Origin: Ustulina deusta
Taxonomy: Eukaryota; Ascomycota; Sordariomycetes; Xylariales; Xylariaceae
Direction: 5' to 3'
Assembly: GCA_023159155.1 (NCBI GenBank)
Contig: JAJNNX010000068.1
Coordinates: forward strand, 124,001-188,000
Length of the DNA: 64,000 nucleotides
The notes below the pieces were generated by a model. That model was given only the letters and a program-made list of their open reading frames with translations. It did not search any database and was not told the DNA's origin. This document shows, piece after piece, positions 45,156 through 56,769 of this stretch. Both the position numbers and the translations under genes were made by a program. Each line of letters starts with the position of its first letter. Position 1 is the first letter of the stretch.

Positions 45156-47096
45156 ATGAGTACCTCGGCGACCGAACTTGACCGTGTACATAATATCGCC
45201 CTAGTAATCTGTCTCGCCATCTTCGTTTTCACTCGCGCAAATCAAATCCGGCACTTTGCGGCAGTCATGGCAGACACGTTCGCTCCCCAGACGCCGCCCA
45301 AGAAGCTCTTCAAGCCTTCGAGCAAAACGAAGACGCCGACGCGATCGAAGCCATCCCCTCAGTCGACACAGCAACAACAAACAGGCTCTGCGCAACAACC
45401 CCTGAAGGATGTCCCGCGATCAATCGCTTCCCACGAACCAGCCCCCGACCACGTGGCCAAGTCTACAAACCTCATGCCTCGCACGGACGCATCCGCTGCT
45501 TCAGACAAGCTATCCGAACATGCAGGTTCCGATACTACCGGCGACACTTCAGCCGGGTTGGTCGGGAACGATATTTTAACTCCCACCGATACTGCGAGCC
45601 GGAGCACCGACGCTCGCTCTCCTCTCTCTCGAGATGTCTCACAGAACGTGAAGCGCTCTCCAAGCTTCAAGGATAAGATAGCCCGGGCCAGAAAACCAGC
45701 GAAGGAACCTCCCGAGAGCTTAGCCAAGAGAATAACCGACAAACCCACAGAGGCTTTCGAGACCTCAGCAAGCACCTTACTAGCTGAAGCAGAGAATTCT
45801 ACCTACAACCTCAAATCCTCGACCGACATAGCAAAGTACTTCAAAGACCAAGGCAACCCCGAGATGAGTGATTTCGTGACGTCCTTGATTGGCCATCAGT
45901 CTCCCGGTTCTAGCGAAAATACTCCTAGGGCTTCTAAGTCTCCAGCAGTTGAGACGCAAAGTCCAAACAATGAAGTCAACCAGGTTACCAGCCATCAGAA
46001 AAATAAGCAGCCAGACGATTTCGAAGAACCGGCTACGGGTGACAAGCTCGCAGCAGAACCCGCTAATGTTTCCAAGATGGCCGATGGAAAATCTAGGGAC
46101 ACTGAAGGCAGCGAGTCAATAGCTCGATCTACCTATAAAATGGGGGAACCAACTGCGACTAGGATATCGCAGACGGTCCAACCTGCTATACGAAGCGCGC
46201 CTTCGGACACTAGACGGCCATCTGCACGCCCTCAACTTGATGATCAGGAGATGGATGCACATATCGTCGATAACATGGGGAGCCCAGCGCATGTGCAGCG
46301 GAGCATCGAAATCCCATTTCGGCGACCAGAAAAAAAAGTGAATGGTTCACAACAGCCTGAAAGACAACGAACCGAAACCGCGCCGCCCGATCTTGAAGAT
46401 TTCGAAGACCTACCTGGCATCGAAAATTTACCAAGCACTCATGACTTACCAGACATACCCGAGGACGACTCAGCCGACCCCCCCGAAGAGTTTTTAGACC
46501 CATCGGTACATTCCACAAGGTCAACAAGCATCACGCCAATTCCCAAAATACCGAAGATTCCTCATATCGACTCCCCGCCCCCTACCGATCTTCTGCGCCT
46601 AGCGCAGGGACTGGCGGGTCATGCAATCGACGATGTCGGTAACGTCGTGGATGAGTCGGGCGAGGTGCTAGGCCATGCAACGGGAGATCTACCCGCAATG
46701 GTGGGCAAGAAAATCTCCGACAACGGTGAAGTCTACGGCGACGGCGGAGAAATTGTTGGTTACGTGTCTGATAATTTCGTTCACCCGCCATCCCCCATCG
46801 AGATCCCCGGCGATGTCTTAGGCGGCCTCAGAGTAGACCACAAAGGCAACATTCTAGACTCTGACGGTAAGATCATCGGCAAATTCCATCAGCCATTAGA
46901 GAAAACGAGCTCTTCGTCAAAGTTCCCCCCCAAAACTGAGCCAGAGGAGAAGCCAAAGGAGGGGCAAACCCCCAAAGTAAATGCACAAACGGGCGGCAGC
47001 CCATCGGATCTTTTTTTGGATGTCAAGTCTACTACGGATGGGATACAATTAATAATACGGATTCCTACTACTTTTTCACGGCCGTCTCCTGAATAG
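45156..47096 (+). CDS. DUF3659-repeat (LEA-like) protein with disordered N-terminus
   Basis: Single exon; 646 residues from the first ATG or 609 from Met38 (45267, MADTFAPQTPPKKLF), the more likely start because the residues before it read as leader. Residues to about 470 are disordered and Ser/Pro/Thr-rich. Then come one full and one partial repeat of the DUF3659 type (IDDVGNVVDESGEVLGHATG, LPAMVGKKISDNGEVYGDGG, RVDHKGNILDSDGKIIGKF). The protein ends in LFLDVKSTTDGIQLIIRIP, a short conserved beta-rich tail. DUF3659 repeats are found in large fungal LEA-like proteins whose biochemical role is unknown; they are thought to be structural or protective. It precedes a second DUF3659 gene on the same strand by 1.65 kb. 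Confidence 0.78.
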   Translation: MSTSATELDRVHNIALVICLAIFVFTRANQIRHFAAVMADTFAPQTPPKKLFKPSSKTKTPTRSKPSPQSTQQQQTGSAQQPLKDVPRSIASHEPAPDHVAKSTNLMPRTDASAASDKLSEHAGSDTTGDTSAGLVGNDILTPTDTASRSTDARSPLSRDVSQNVKRSPSFKDKIARARKPAKEPPESLAKRITDKPTEAFETSASTLLAEAENSTYNLKSSTDIAKYFKDQGNPEMSDFVTSLIGHQSPGSSENTPRASKSPAVETQSPNNEVNQVTSHQKNKQPDDFEEPATGDKLAAEPANVSKMADGKSRDTEGSESIARSTYKMGEPTATRISQTVQPAIRSAPSDTRRPSARPQLDDQEMDAHIVDNMGSPAHVQRSIEIPFRRPEKKVNGSQQPERQRTETAPPDLEDFEDLPGIENLPSTHDLPDIPEDDSADPPEEFLDPSVHSTRSTSITPIPKIPKIPHIDSPPPTDLLRLAQGLAGHAIDDVGNVVDESGEVLGHATGDLPAMVGKKISDNGEVYGDGGEIVGYVSDNFVHPPSPIEIPGDVLGGLRVDHKGNILDSDGKIIGKFHQPLEKTSSSSKFPPKTEPEEKPKEGQTPKVNAQTGGSPSDLFLDVKSTTDGIQLIIRIPTTFSRPSPE

Positions 47097-48748
47097 TATG
47101 TTTCAGCGACGGAATCGAACCATGTACTACTTTTCACGCTGTCGAAGGATCCGGGAGGCTGGACGATCTACTTTCTATCAGTTTGCATAGGAGCCGAGAG
47201 AATGAAAAGTTCATAATCCGGAAGACTTCTTTAATTGTATATGTATATGTACCATCTACATCGGTTGATATGCCAGCATCTTCAGAAAGCGATGATATTT
47301 CAAGGTGACCCTTGACCAGGCTCGTAGCTACTGGAACGTAATATTAACCAGAACTTGGATCAAAGCAAATGGTGCGTACATCAGGGGTATAAGGTGTGAT
47401 AAGCCACATATCGTATTTTCCTCAGCCCCCTGGCCCCCCCTTTCTCCTACACTAAGCAGTTTATGACGTTGATTTGACGTCGATCCCTTCTTGTGTGGCT
47501 TTATTTCTGCAGAATGAGTCGCGGACAAGATGCGGAAAACAGGTTGAGAGGTCTTCAACCTCGTGGAGAGGTGTGACCATGGTGACGTTAGCTGCGTATC
47601 ACTTCCCCACCAGATTCATGCCTACTACAGGAAACTACTGCAAGGATTGAGCGAATGGGCTACCTACTACATAGTAAGTAGGAATCTACGCTCCGCTCGG
47701 CATCATTACAAAGATACCGTGCAGAGTGGGATGCCAAGATGGCGCCACGATCATGCTAAAACGATGACGGTCTAACGGCGTTGGAGCCAACCTACTGGGC
47801 AAGTGTGGCTGTCATGGCGCGCGTGGCTGACGAAGAGAAATCAAACTATATCCCAACATCTTGATAGGCAGCGTAGCCATGTTGTGTAATGTCAGACCTT
47901 GGAAGTAGCATCTCACCCCCAACAGCAACATCATTACTCGTCGAGGGCTCAGATGACCCATAAAGATCGAGATCTAGAGAAAGAACGTGTATGTCCGTCG
48001 AACAACTTGTTTTTGGCAGGTTGATTTCCTCCCTTGATCGAATGATACTGGCAGACATCTGAATCCAGTACCTTAGGTAAGCATGGATTTACCTAACAGC
48101 CGTAACAACTGTAACTAGGTAACGACTAATGAGTCTAGAATTGCTAGGATATGACTTGGTGTTGGAACCCTCCTGGCATGTCTCCCCCCCTTCGGACCGA
48201 CATGCTTGCCCTCACAGGGGGTAGCCTCTACTTGTGAGCTATCTAGTGAGTTGGGTTCGATTCCTGGCAGCGCTATTGGTATCCGCTAGGTAGCTCATTT
48301 GCCTCATTTGTGGCTTGAGTGACATGTCGAGAGTAGGTAACATGGGTTCCTGCGGCTGCCCTTCTCAAATGACGTTTTAGCCATGGATCCGAACACCTAC
48401 ATGAGGAACATGACGTCGAGAAGTATGTGCGAAGGGTTCAAAGCTGTGGGGAGGGTTGGTAGATGGGTATTGCTCTCATTTAAGTGCAGTCCTCCACCAA
48501 CAAGTGACGTAAGTCGAGGGATCCCTCATCATCAGGAGAAGTTCACAATATCTTCTTAAATATTTATCGAACCCGTGGAACCAATACTCGAAATCAACTG
48601 CAACTCCCAACCTATGCTTCATCATCACCACCCAATTAGATCCCAAACACAAGACCCTGCCCTTCACACGTATTTGATTAAGATCCCTACACACACAAGA
48701 GAGTTCGTGACGCACGAGAACCCAGTCACCATCATCCACCCTGCCGCC
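47097..48748. other. Intergenic region of 1.65 kb
   Basis: Contains isolated RNA polymerase III B-box-like words at 47111-47121 (minus) and 48254-48264 (plus) without the rest of a tRNA, plus TAGGTA words near 48060-48120. The region 48575-48748 is the 5' leader of the next gene. No gene supported. Confidence 0.45.
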
Positions 48749-51700
48749 ATGTCAGGAGTCGCAGATTCAGCCAAGAGCGCGACCAGCCCCCTGGCGGGCA
48801 AGGCCGCCTCGCAATCGGACCTGGCAGCGAAGGCACCCCAGACTCCGCAAGCCCAGTCGGCGCCGAGATCCATACCAGATTTGTCCGAATCGCAGCTGGA
48901 GGGCTCGAGCGGGGACAACGAAGGCGAGATGGTGCCGGCGGCTGGTCGCATCAACGATGACGGAGAGGTCATTGACGACGACGGAAACGCCATCGGCAAG
49001 GTGACGGACGGCGAAGCGTCCAAATTCGCTGGTTACATCGTCACGCAAGAAGGAGACATATTAGACGAAGACGGCGGCATTGTCGGCAAGGCGAAGCCCC
49101 TGGAGGATATGGCGTCTGATCTCAATTACACGACACGCTCCGCTAAAGACACTGCGATGGATGAGGAGCAGCAAGAAGGTGGCGGCGGCAGCGCTCTTGG
49201 AGGCGCACTTGGAGGCATCGCCGATACCGCGGGCTCTGCCGTCGGTAACGTCACTGGCGCCGTAGACGAGACCGCCGAAGGCGCCGCTGGAACCGCTGGC
49301 GATACCGTCAAAGGTGTTGCTGATACAGCTGGAGATGCTACAGGAACCCAGGATGTTACGGGTGCTGTGGGCGATACCACTCAAGGCGCCACGGAGAATG
49401 CCGGTCTTGCTGTCGAGGATGAAACAAGATCCGCTGGAGATGTTGTCCAAGGCGCAACAAGTGCCGTTGAAGATAGGGCCGAAGACGGAACAGGAGCTGT
49501 TGAGGATGTTACCAAAGGCCCAACAAGTGCCGCTGGAGATGCTGCCCAAGATGTAACGGGTGATGGTCAGCATACTGCCCAAGAGGCAACTGAAGCTGTC
49601 AAAGAAACGGCAGATGAGGTTCCCCAGGATACAAAAGGGGTAGCCGAAGGTGTCCCCTCAGCCGACCTCGGCTCTAAAGCACAAGGACTTACCGAGCAGC
49701 AGCCTATTCCCATGGACATTCCTTCGTTGTCACCTTCAGTGGTGAACAAAGTTATGGCCATGTTTGACGGTCCATTCACCATTGCAGACGGCGGAAAGGT
49801 CAAAGACCAATCTGGCAAGGTTCTGGGTAAACTCGCCGCCGGTTCCGACATTCAGGACCTCATCGGCAAAGAGGTCAAGGGCATCGATGAACAAGGAAAC
49901 TTGCTGGGCGAGAATGACACCGTTCTCGGTAAAATAGATATCGCACCCGAGGGTTCCATTGCCGAACGAGTCAAGGAGGAGGTGCCCGAGGCGGCAGACC
50001 GACTGAATGCCCTAGAAGAAGCCCAAAAGGCAGCGCCCATCCAGATCCCATCCTTCGCGCCATCAGTTGCTGGCAAGGTCATTGCCATGTTCCAGAGCCC
50101 TTTCACCATCGCTGAGAATGGTCAGGTGACTGACCAGAATGGCAAAATCTTGGGCAAGTTGGCCGAGGGGCAAGACTACAAGAGTCTGATTGGAAAAGAA
50201 ATTAAAGGCATCGACGAGCACGGTAACCTACTCGGAGACAATGACACCGAGCTAGGAAAAGTCGATATAGTGCCCGAGGGCACCATTGTTGCTCGTATCA
50301 AGGAGGAAATCCCAGAAGCTGCTGAGCGCCTGGATGCTATCGAAGCCGCTCAACAGCAGGCCGAAGAAGCCGAGCTACCCAATATTTCTATCCTCGAAGG
50401 CCTAAAGATCAACAAAATGGGCAATGTCGTTGACGAGGATGGCAACCCAATCGGCAAGGTAAAGAGTGGCGACCTGAAGAAGCTCGCCGGCAAGAAGCCC
50501 GACAAGAACGGAAAGGTCTGGGATGATCGCGGCAACGTTATCGGAGAGGTTGAAGTTCTCCCAGAAGCTATCCCGAGCGAACATTCTCCCTTCGAGGACT
50601 TCCCTGATGCGACCGTCGACAAATTTGGCAAGGTCATCTACGATGGTCGCCAGGTCGGCGTCGTTGTTGGCGACGACTGGGAGAAGCTGATCGGGAAGAA
50701 GGTTGATGCCGACGGCGATATCCTGGACAAGAACGGCAACGTCATCGGCCATGCCGAGCGCCAGGAGGCGGAAGAGCCCGAGGAGCCCGAGGAAGAACCG
50801 ATCGACTACTCTACACTCCGAGACAAGAAAGTCAACAAACTTGGCAACGTCGTGGACGAGAAAGGCCAGGTATGGGGCCAAGTCGTGCAAGGTGTCCTCA
50901 AGAACCTCGTCGGCAAGAAAGTCGGCGACAATGGCGAGATCTTCAACGATGCCGGGCAAGTCATCGGCAAAGCCGAGCCTATCCCCGACAGCGAGCGCAA
51001 AGAAGTTGAGGAACCTGCGCCGTTTGAAGACTTCCCCGGCGCCACCGTCGGTGACAACGGCGACGTCATTTTCGAAGGCGAGAAGGTCGGTGTCGTTGTC
51101 GAGGGCGATGCTAAGAAGCTCAAAGGCAAACCAGTCGATGCCGATGGAGATATCCTAGATCGAGCCGGCAATACATTGGGCCGCGCGGAACGCTGGGAAC
51201 GTGAGCCCGAGCCCGAAATCGACATGTCCTCCCTCGCTGGCAAGCGCATCAACAAGGCCGGGAACGCCGTCGATTCACATGGCGATATCTATGGCCGCGT
51301 GGTCGAGGGGTTGCTTGCCCGCCTTGTCGGGAAGATGTGCGACAAGAACGGCTTCATCCGCAACGAGGGCGGAGACGTAATCGGGAAGTGCGAGCTCATC
51401 CCCGAGGCGGAGCGCGAGGGCATGAAGGAGGGCCCCTTCGCTGAATTGGCCGGCTGCACCGTCACCAAAGAGGGTAAAGTCGTCACAGCCGGCGGTGACG
51501 TCGTCGGCAGACTGGTCTCGGGCGATGCCAAGCTCCTAGCTGGCCGGCCCGTGGACGACGATGGTGACGTTTGCGACAGGAACGGAAACGTCCTCGGCCA
51601 CGCGGAACGCTGGGAGGAGCCCGAGGTCGAGAAGGAGGTCAGCCCCATGTCCGGGCGCAGGGTCAACCGCGAGGGCAACGTCGTCGACGAGACCGGCGAC

Positions 51701-52578
51701 GTCATAGGCAAGCTTACTTCGGGCGAACTCAGCGAATGCGCCGGCAAGAAGATTGACGATGATGCCGACGTCGTGGACCAGAAGGGTAACGTGCTTGGGC
51801 ACTGCTCCCTTCTCGAGGAGATCCCCGAGCCCGAGCCAACAGAGACGGAGGAGGAGCGGGCGGAACGCCTGCAGAAGGAGCAAGACAAGAAGATCGCGGG
51901 CCAGATCGCGTGCTGCATTGAGCAATCGCTTGACAAGATCAAGCCGATTTGCAGGATGATTGTGGACGTAAGTCTAATTCACCACAAACACCCCAGATAC
52001 AATTTAACTACGTGAACGTTGTAATAAAAGCTAATGACGGTTTCGTTCTACAGAGAATCAATCAGGAGGAGGCCAAGTCGGAAGAAGACCGCGACGAGGA
52101 GGAGCTCGTCAAGCAAGTGCGCCCGCTGATCGAAGAGGGCGGCAAGATCCTCACCGAGGCCAACGGCGTGATCCGCGGCCTCGACCCCGACGGCCGCATC
52201 TCGGCCCAGGCCAAGCACCACACGGCCGGCCGCGAGGCGACGCCCGAAGAATACCACCTCGCCGAGCTGCTGAAGGAGCTCACGGGCACCGTCACCGAGA
52301 CCATCGAGAACGCGAAGCGCAAGCTCGAGAACCTGCCCAAGGCCAAGAAGCACATCAACCCGCTCTGGGGCCTGCTGTCCGAGCCGCTGTTCCAGATCAT
52401 CGCTGCCGTCGGCCTCCTGCTCAGCGGCGTCCTGGGGCTCGTCGGCAAGCTGCTCAACGGGCTCGGGCTGGGCGGTCTGGTCAACAACCTACTGGGCGGT
52501 CTTGGACTTACCAGAGTCTTGGATGGCCTGGGACTTGGTACCATCTTGGCTCCGATCACGGGTAGTAAGAAGAAATAG
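48749..52578 (+). CDS. Large LEA-like protein: ten DUF3659 repeats plus DUF6987-like C-terminus
   Basis: Exons 48749-51967 and 52054-52578 give 1247 residues. Start is the ATG of MSGVADSAKSATS; an upstream in-frame ATG at 48575 reads through low-quality leader. Order: one DUF3659 repeat (about 73-127), a 150-residue LEA-like stretch of 11-residue periodicity rich in Gly, Ala, Thr and Asp (DTAGDATGTQDV, GAVEDVTKG), then nine more DUF3659 repeats of about 55 residues each, for example INKMGNVVDEDGNPIGKV and VDADGDILDKNGNVIGHAE. From about 1045 a helical domain (IACCIEQSLDKIKPICRMI, KQVRPLIEEGGKILTEANG) ends in a hydrophobic hairpin (FQIIAAVGLLLSGVLGLVG, LLNGLGLGGLVNNLLGGLG) that could insert in a membrane. 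This order fits fungal DUF3659/DUF6987 proteins. Function unknown; a scaffold or tether is inference. Confidence 0.85.
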
Positions 52579-53335
52579 ACGGCCTGAGTGTTCACGATGG
52601 GGGTGGTGATTTCATACTTTGAATCCTGAAAATCGGAATGTACTTCTACGGATGTAATATTACATGGGTCTTTCTATCTATCTGTCAGGTGGTTGGGTTT
52701 GGAAGCTCGAAGGTAATGGTTCACGAGTACACGATTTACTGTATATGTAGTTCATATCTGTCTTCTGGTCGGGAAAAATTCCAATTGTACAATACTGCGA
52801 GCACTTACTTTAGCAATAGCACTTATTTCACATCCGTTTCTTGAGCCTCGTATCTCACTCAGTCCATGAGTCCACGATAACTGCTAGCATACCCATGTCT
52901 AAGCTCATTATAGGACACAATTTAGTGCTGTTGCTATCAAATGTTTCATTCAACATCTTAGCCTCCTAGATCCGGCATGAACCTGGGAGTTTGGGGTGAT
53001 CAAATCAAGGGTCTTACGAAAAAGACATCGCTGAAAAGCCAATGACGTTGAATGACGTACATAGGAGTCACAAAGGAGGGTGGCGCGTAGATGCGGTAGT
53101 AACACTCCTCCACAAGCCGTAACATCAAGAGGGTCCCGGACACCAGCAAGCAACCCCTAGTAAGCATCAGTGATACTTCAAGATCGTCATATTCTTATCC
53201 ACACTATAGTCCTCTGCCATGACCGTATTTTCCCTCCCTACCTAAGTATAATTAGTAATTACACTCTGTAAGATTCACCAGCTATTAGCATCATCTAGGA
53301 TACCAAGATTGTCGGGCGCAGGATTGAGAAATAGA
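52579..53335. other. Intergenic region
   Basis: 757 bases between the large LEA-like gene and the serine hydrolase, same strand. No gene or notable repeat recognised. Confidence 0.45.
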
Positions 53336-55524
53336 ATGCCACGAACACTCTTGCTGTGCTTCCTGCACGGCTTCAAGGTGAACCGATTTCCGTGTTTTCC
53401 TCTCTCTCTCTCTCTCTTCCTTTTGTCTCTCTCTTTAGAATAGGAGTTCCATGATCAGTTAACACCTCCCAGGGAAGCGATGACACCTTCCGCACCTTCC
53501 CAGAGGATCTCAAGACACAGGTCACGAAACAGCTGCCCGAGGACAATGTGGAGGCCGTCGTCTACCCCAAGTACGAGACGAAAGGCGAGCTGGGGCAGTG
53601 CTCGACTGCTTTTCTTTCCTGGTAAGTTAAGGGGCCGTATACGGTGTGCATCGTGGAGAAGAAAAGGCAACGCTGACAGCCCTAGGCTGAAAGAGAGGGT
53701 GATGGACGTGCGCAAGGCCCGCTGCGAGAAACCCTGGCCGCCGCATGATCGGGAAGTTGGCGTGATCTTGGTCGCGCATTCAATGGGGTAAGTGATGTTC
53801 GAATGGAAGTCGACATCGAAGACGCTAAAAGACAGCGCTTTCCATTCCCGCCTGAATAAATTAGTCTAACACGAGGTGTCTTAGGGGCTTCGTGGCATCC
53901 GACACGCTCTTCCTCATCTTGAACGAGCGGCTCGCCGCCGCCGAGAAGGAGGCATCGGATTCGGATTTACCCATCTTCCCCCTGATACAGGGCATCCTCA
54001 CATTCGACACCCCTTTCAACGGCCTCGCGAGGTCCATGTTCGTCTACGGGGCTTTCTCCAATTACCAGAAGGTGAGCAGCGTCTTCAACGTCATGACGGC
54101 CTTGTCGGCGGCGCCCGCCGCCTTCGGGAAGACGGCGTTCAGACGGAACGCGGCGAGTCTTCCCTCGAGGGGCTCCTCTAACCCGGCTTGGCGGGGCTGG
54201 CAACTGGTCGCTGTTCGGACTGGCACCGTTGGTGCCATTGCTGCTGGGGGAGTCGCGGCGTACATGCATCGACAGCAGATCGTGGACGGCATGCGGAGCA
54301 TGCGAAACCTGAACAAGGAGTCGGTGAAAGGTACGTGGTCTCCCAGTTGATGTGATGTTGAGGACAGAATTACTTGATGAATGCTTTCCACTATCGCGCG
54401 TTGATGAGAACACAAGAGATGAGGCTCAATCACTAACTCCTGGTGCAGAAGGGTACCAGCAAGGGGTTGATACGATCAGTCAAGGGCTGGCGTATATCAA
54501 CCGCGGGAACGTCGGGAGATCTTTCGACTACATGTCAGATCATTTCACGTTCGTAGGTGCACTATTGAAGCAACAGGAATTGGCCCAAAGACTGGAACGT
54601 ATGGCACTCCTCAAGGGCATAGGGATTCACGATTACTACGCTTCTCTCGGTGAAAACGGCATGTGGAGCGGTGGCTACTTCGTCCCAGAGCGCACGTTTT
54701 GCGCCATCCCGTCCAAAGACCATCAGGCGTACCGCCTCTTTTCGCGAAGGATCATAAAACATGTCGACGATGAAGTCCAGGCACACATGAGCATGTTCAT
54801 TCGGGATAAGAATGACGAGTATGATCAGATGACGCAAGAAGCTAGCAATCTCATTATTCGATGGTTTACTGACGATTCTGGTATTGTGGATGATCCTAAG
54901 TTTATCGAACCGTCCCCGGAGCCTGTGGAACAGCCAGTTACTACTACTCCAGACGGTCAGGAGATCCCAATGACGGACGGCATCACTGGCAGTCCGGATC
55001 TCACGACAGGAATACTAACGGGCAGTGAGGACGACGGTATTGAGATTCCTGATGAGTCACCCCTCGATATCACTGCTGCGGCGGCAGCGATTCCCCTACC
55101 TGATGATGACGAGGACGTTCCACCTGTGGCAGACACGAAAGAAGCACAAAACAGCAATTACATGCGTTATCTAATGGGCATTGCCCAGCAAGCCGGGACT
55201 GGGGTCAAATCGTACGTACCAACTAAGATGCCCGAGATGCCAGCAGGACCGAGTTTCAAATCGTTTGTGCCTAGGTCAATGCCACAATTACCGCAAATGC
55301 CGTCTATTCCTAGGCCAAGCGTTGGTATCTTTAGTAGGAAGCAACACGACGCTAATAGTGCCAATGAGTCTCCAAAGGGTGAGGCGGTGGGCTCGACCGC
55401 CACAGATGCTACTGAATCCTCTGAGCCGAATAACGATACTCAACCCTCCCCGGATGCAACCACTACGAACCAGCCACACCAAGAGGCGGACGGCCAGAAA
55501 CCACCGTCGCTAGCCGTGTCTTAA
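53336..55524 (+). CDS. Serine esterase/lipase-like alpha/beta hydrolase
   Basis: Five exons, 53336-53377, 53473-53621, 53686-53787, 53885-54330 and 54449-55524, give 604 residues; the CTAAC branch site before exon 5 is clear. The protein opens with the first strand and oxyanion loop (RTLLLCFLHGFKGSDDTFRT). The nucleophile elbow is VAHSMGG with Ser96 (AHSMG instead of GHSMG). Later, DTPFNGLAR and a histidine-containing loop fit the DUF676-like family of putative lipases. A hydrophobic segment (VRTGTVGAIAAGGVAAYM) lies near 235. The last 150 residues are disordered and acidic, with two copies of a KSxVPxxMPxxP motif (KSYVPTKMPEMP, KSFVPRSMPQLP). It would hydrolyse an ester or lipid, probably at a membrane. 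It lies within the LEA-like locus but belongs to another family. Confidence 0.83.
53397..53445. repeat. CT microsatellite in intron 1
   Basis: A run of about nine CT dinucleotides, then TTCC and a second short CTCTCT run, forms most of the polypyrimidine part of intron 1 of the serine hydrolase. Confidence 0.85.
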
Positions 55525-56379
55525 CGAACTGAGGGTTACTGAGTCATAAGCCCTGCAGCTGAGTCCTGTTTCCGGCGTTCCGGCATCAATTTAGCTGGAA
55601 TTCTCGTCGCCCGAATGGCGGGTCGATATGAAGGTTTGCAGGGATGGTTGAGGCGAGAAGGAGTCGACTTCGAAAAATTAGGAATATGTCAATAATAACA
55701 CCACTGGTACATAATCAGTTTTACATAACTATTTATGTCAATTGCTTAGCACCCCGCAGCGATATCACCATTTGCATATTTATTCGAGAAAACAGAAGCT
55801 AGAAACTCGAAACGAAATCTTGGAAGGGCTGTCAGCTGATCGCATGCGAAAAGTTATCGCTGTATAGCGGACCATTGCCTGGCGTTGTGTTAATGGCTCC
55901 AGGCCTACACCGGGTTCCCAGGTATATTTCGGCAGGGCAGGCAGAGGTTCTTTCGTGTGGTTCATAGAATCCTCGAAACGGTAAATGATTCCTAATCTCG
56001 ATAAAGTTTGCCAATTCTTGTGAAGTTGTAACAACGTGAGCTTTCCCCGCATTTCGCCCATGAGCTCTGTGTTAGTGCTATGTCTGGATAGCATCATCCC
56101 AGCATCATTAATGGCCTGGTGACTCCATGACGTTTAGGCTACATCGTCACTGCACGTCAGCAGACGGGATTCCAACTGTGGGAGGCAAACCTTTTTCTGG
56201 ATCGCTGGGACGCTATCGTGTATAATAACGCCGATAACCAGCGGCACATAATTCTTTTGCGTTATGACTTGCAGATCAGAGGTCATCATCCAGAGTTAAT
56301 CTGAGCATTCTTCAGCTTTTTCACAGGACAGACCAACCGTTGTACCCCATTGTAATTTCCAGTACCTATTGTCACGACC
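55525..56379. other. Intergenic region
   Basis: 855 bases. A minus-strand ORF at 55780-56097 was considered and rejected. It carries the promoter of the small LEA-like gene. No gene supported. Confidence 0.45.
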
Positions 56380-56769
56380 ATGGCAGATGCACCAGACAAA
56401 ACAGACGAGGGTCAGCAACAAGGTGGGATTATCGGTGGACTTGTCGGCGCTGTTGATAACATTTTGTCAGGCGGCGACAAGGCTCAAGGCCAGGGCGGCG
56501 TCATAGGCGGCCTCAATACCGCCGTCGGCAAGACTACCGAGGGCGTCGGCAATACCCTTAACGCAACGACCGAAGGTGTAGGCAACATCGCGGAGTCCAC
56601 GACCGAGGGCCTCAGCCATGCTGTCCGATCAACGACAGAGGGCGTAAGCAACATCGCCGGTTCTGCGACTAAGGGCGTCGGCGATACGGTCAAAGGCACC
56701 ACGGGAATGGTGGATAATACTGTCAAAGGCGTGGCAGGTTCGGGCCAGGAGCAGGAGCAGCGCCCCTAG
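56380..56769 (+). CDS. Small LEA-like protein of six exact 11-residue repeats
   Basis: Single exon of 129 residues. After a glycine-rich start (GGIIGGLVGAVDNILSGG) there are six 11-residue units in perfect register, from TTEGVGNTLNA through TTEGVGNIAES to TTGMVDNTVKG, consensus TTEGVxNxxxS. Such units are typical of group-3 LEA proteins, which are disordered in water and fold into amphipathic helices on drying or at membranes. Group-3 LEA proteins protect proteins and membranes during desiccation, freezing or spore dormancy. No signal peptide or transmembrane span. It lies 0.9 kb downstream of the serine hydrolase on the same strand and shares repeat chemistry with the large LEA-like gene at 48749, which has a similar 11-residue periodic stretch. 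Confidence 0.75.
   Translation: MADAPDKTDEGQQQGGIIGGLVGAVDNILSGGDKAQGQGGVIGGLNTAVGKTTEGVGNTLNATTEGVGNIAESTTEGLSHAVRSTTEGVSNIAGSATKGVGDTVKGTTGMVDNTVKGVAGSGQEQEQRP

Noticed and set aside
47111..47121. B-box on the minus strand
   Set aside because: Flanking bases do not fold into a cloverleaf; the T stem has mismatches and the 5' acceptor strand is missing.
48254..48264. Perfect polymerase III B-box GGTTCGATTCC, suggesting a tRNA
   Set aside because: No acceptor stem, A-box or anticodon arm could be built around it.
55780..56097. 105-codon minus-strand ORF with WEPGVGLEPLTQ
   Set aside because: No further family features, no splice partners and no signal of a start.
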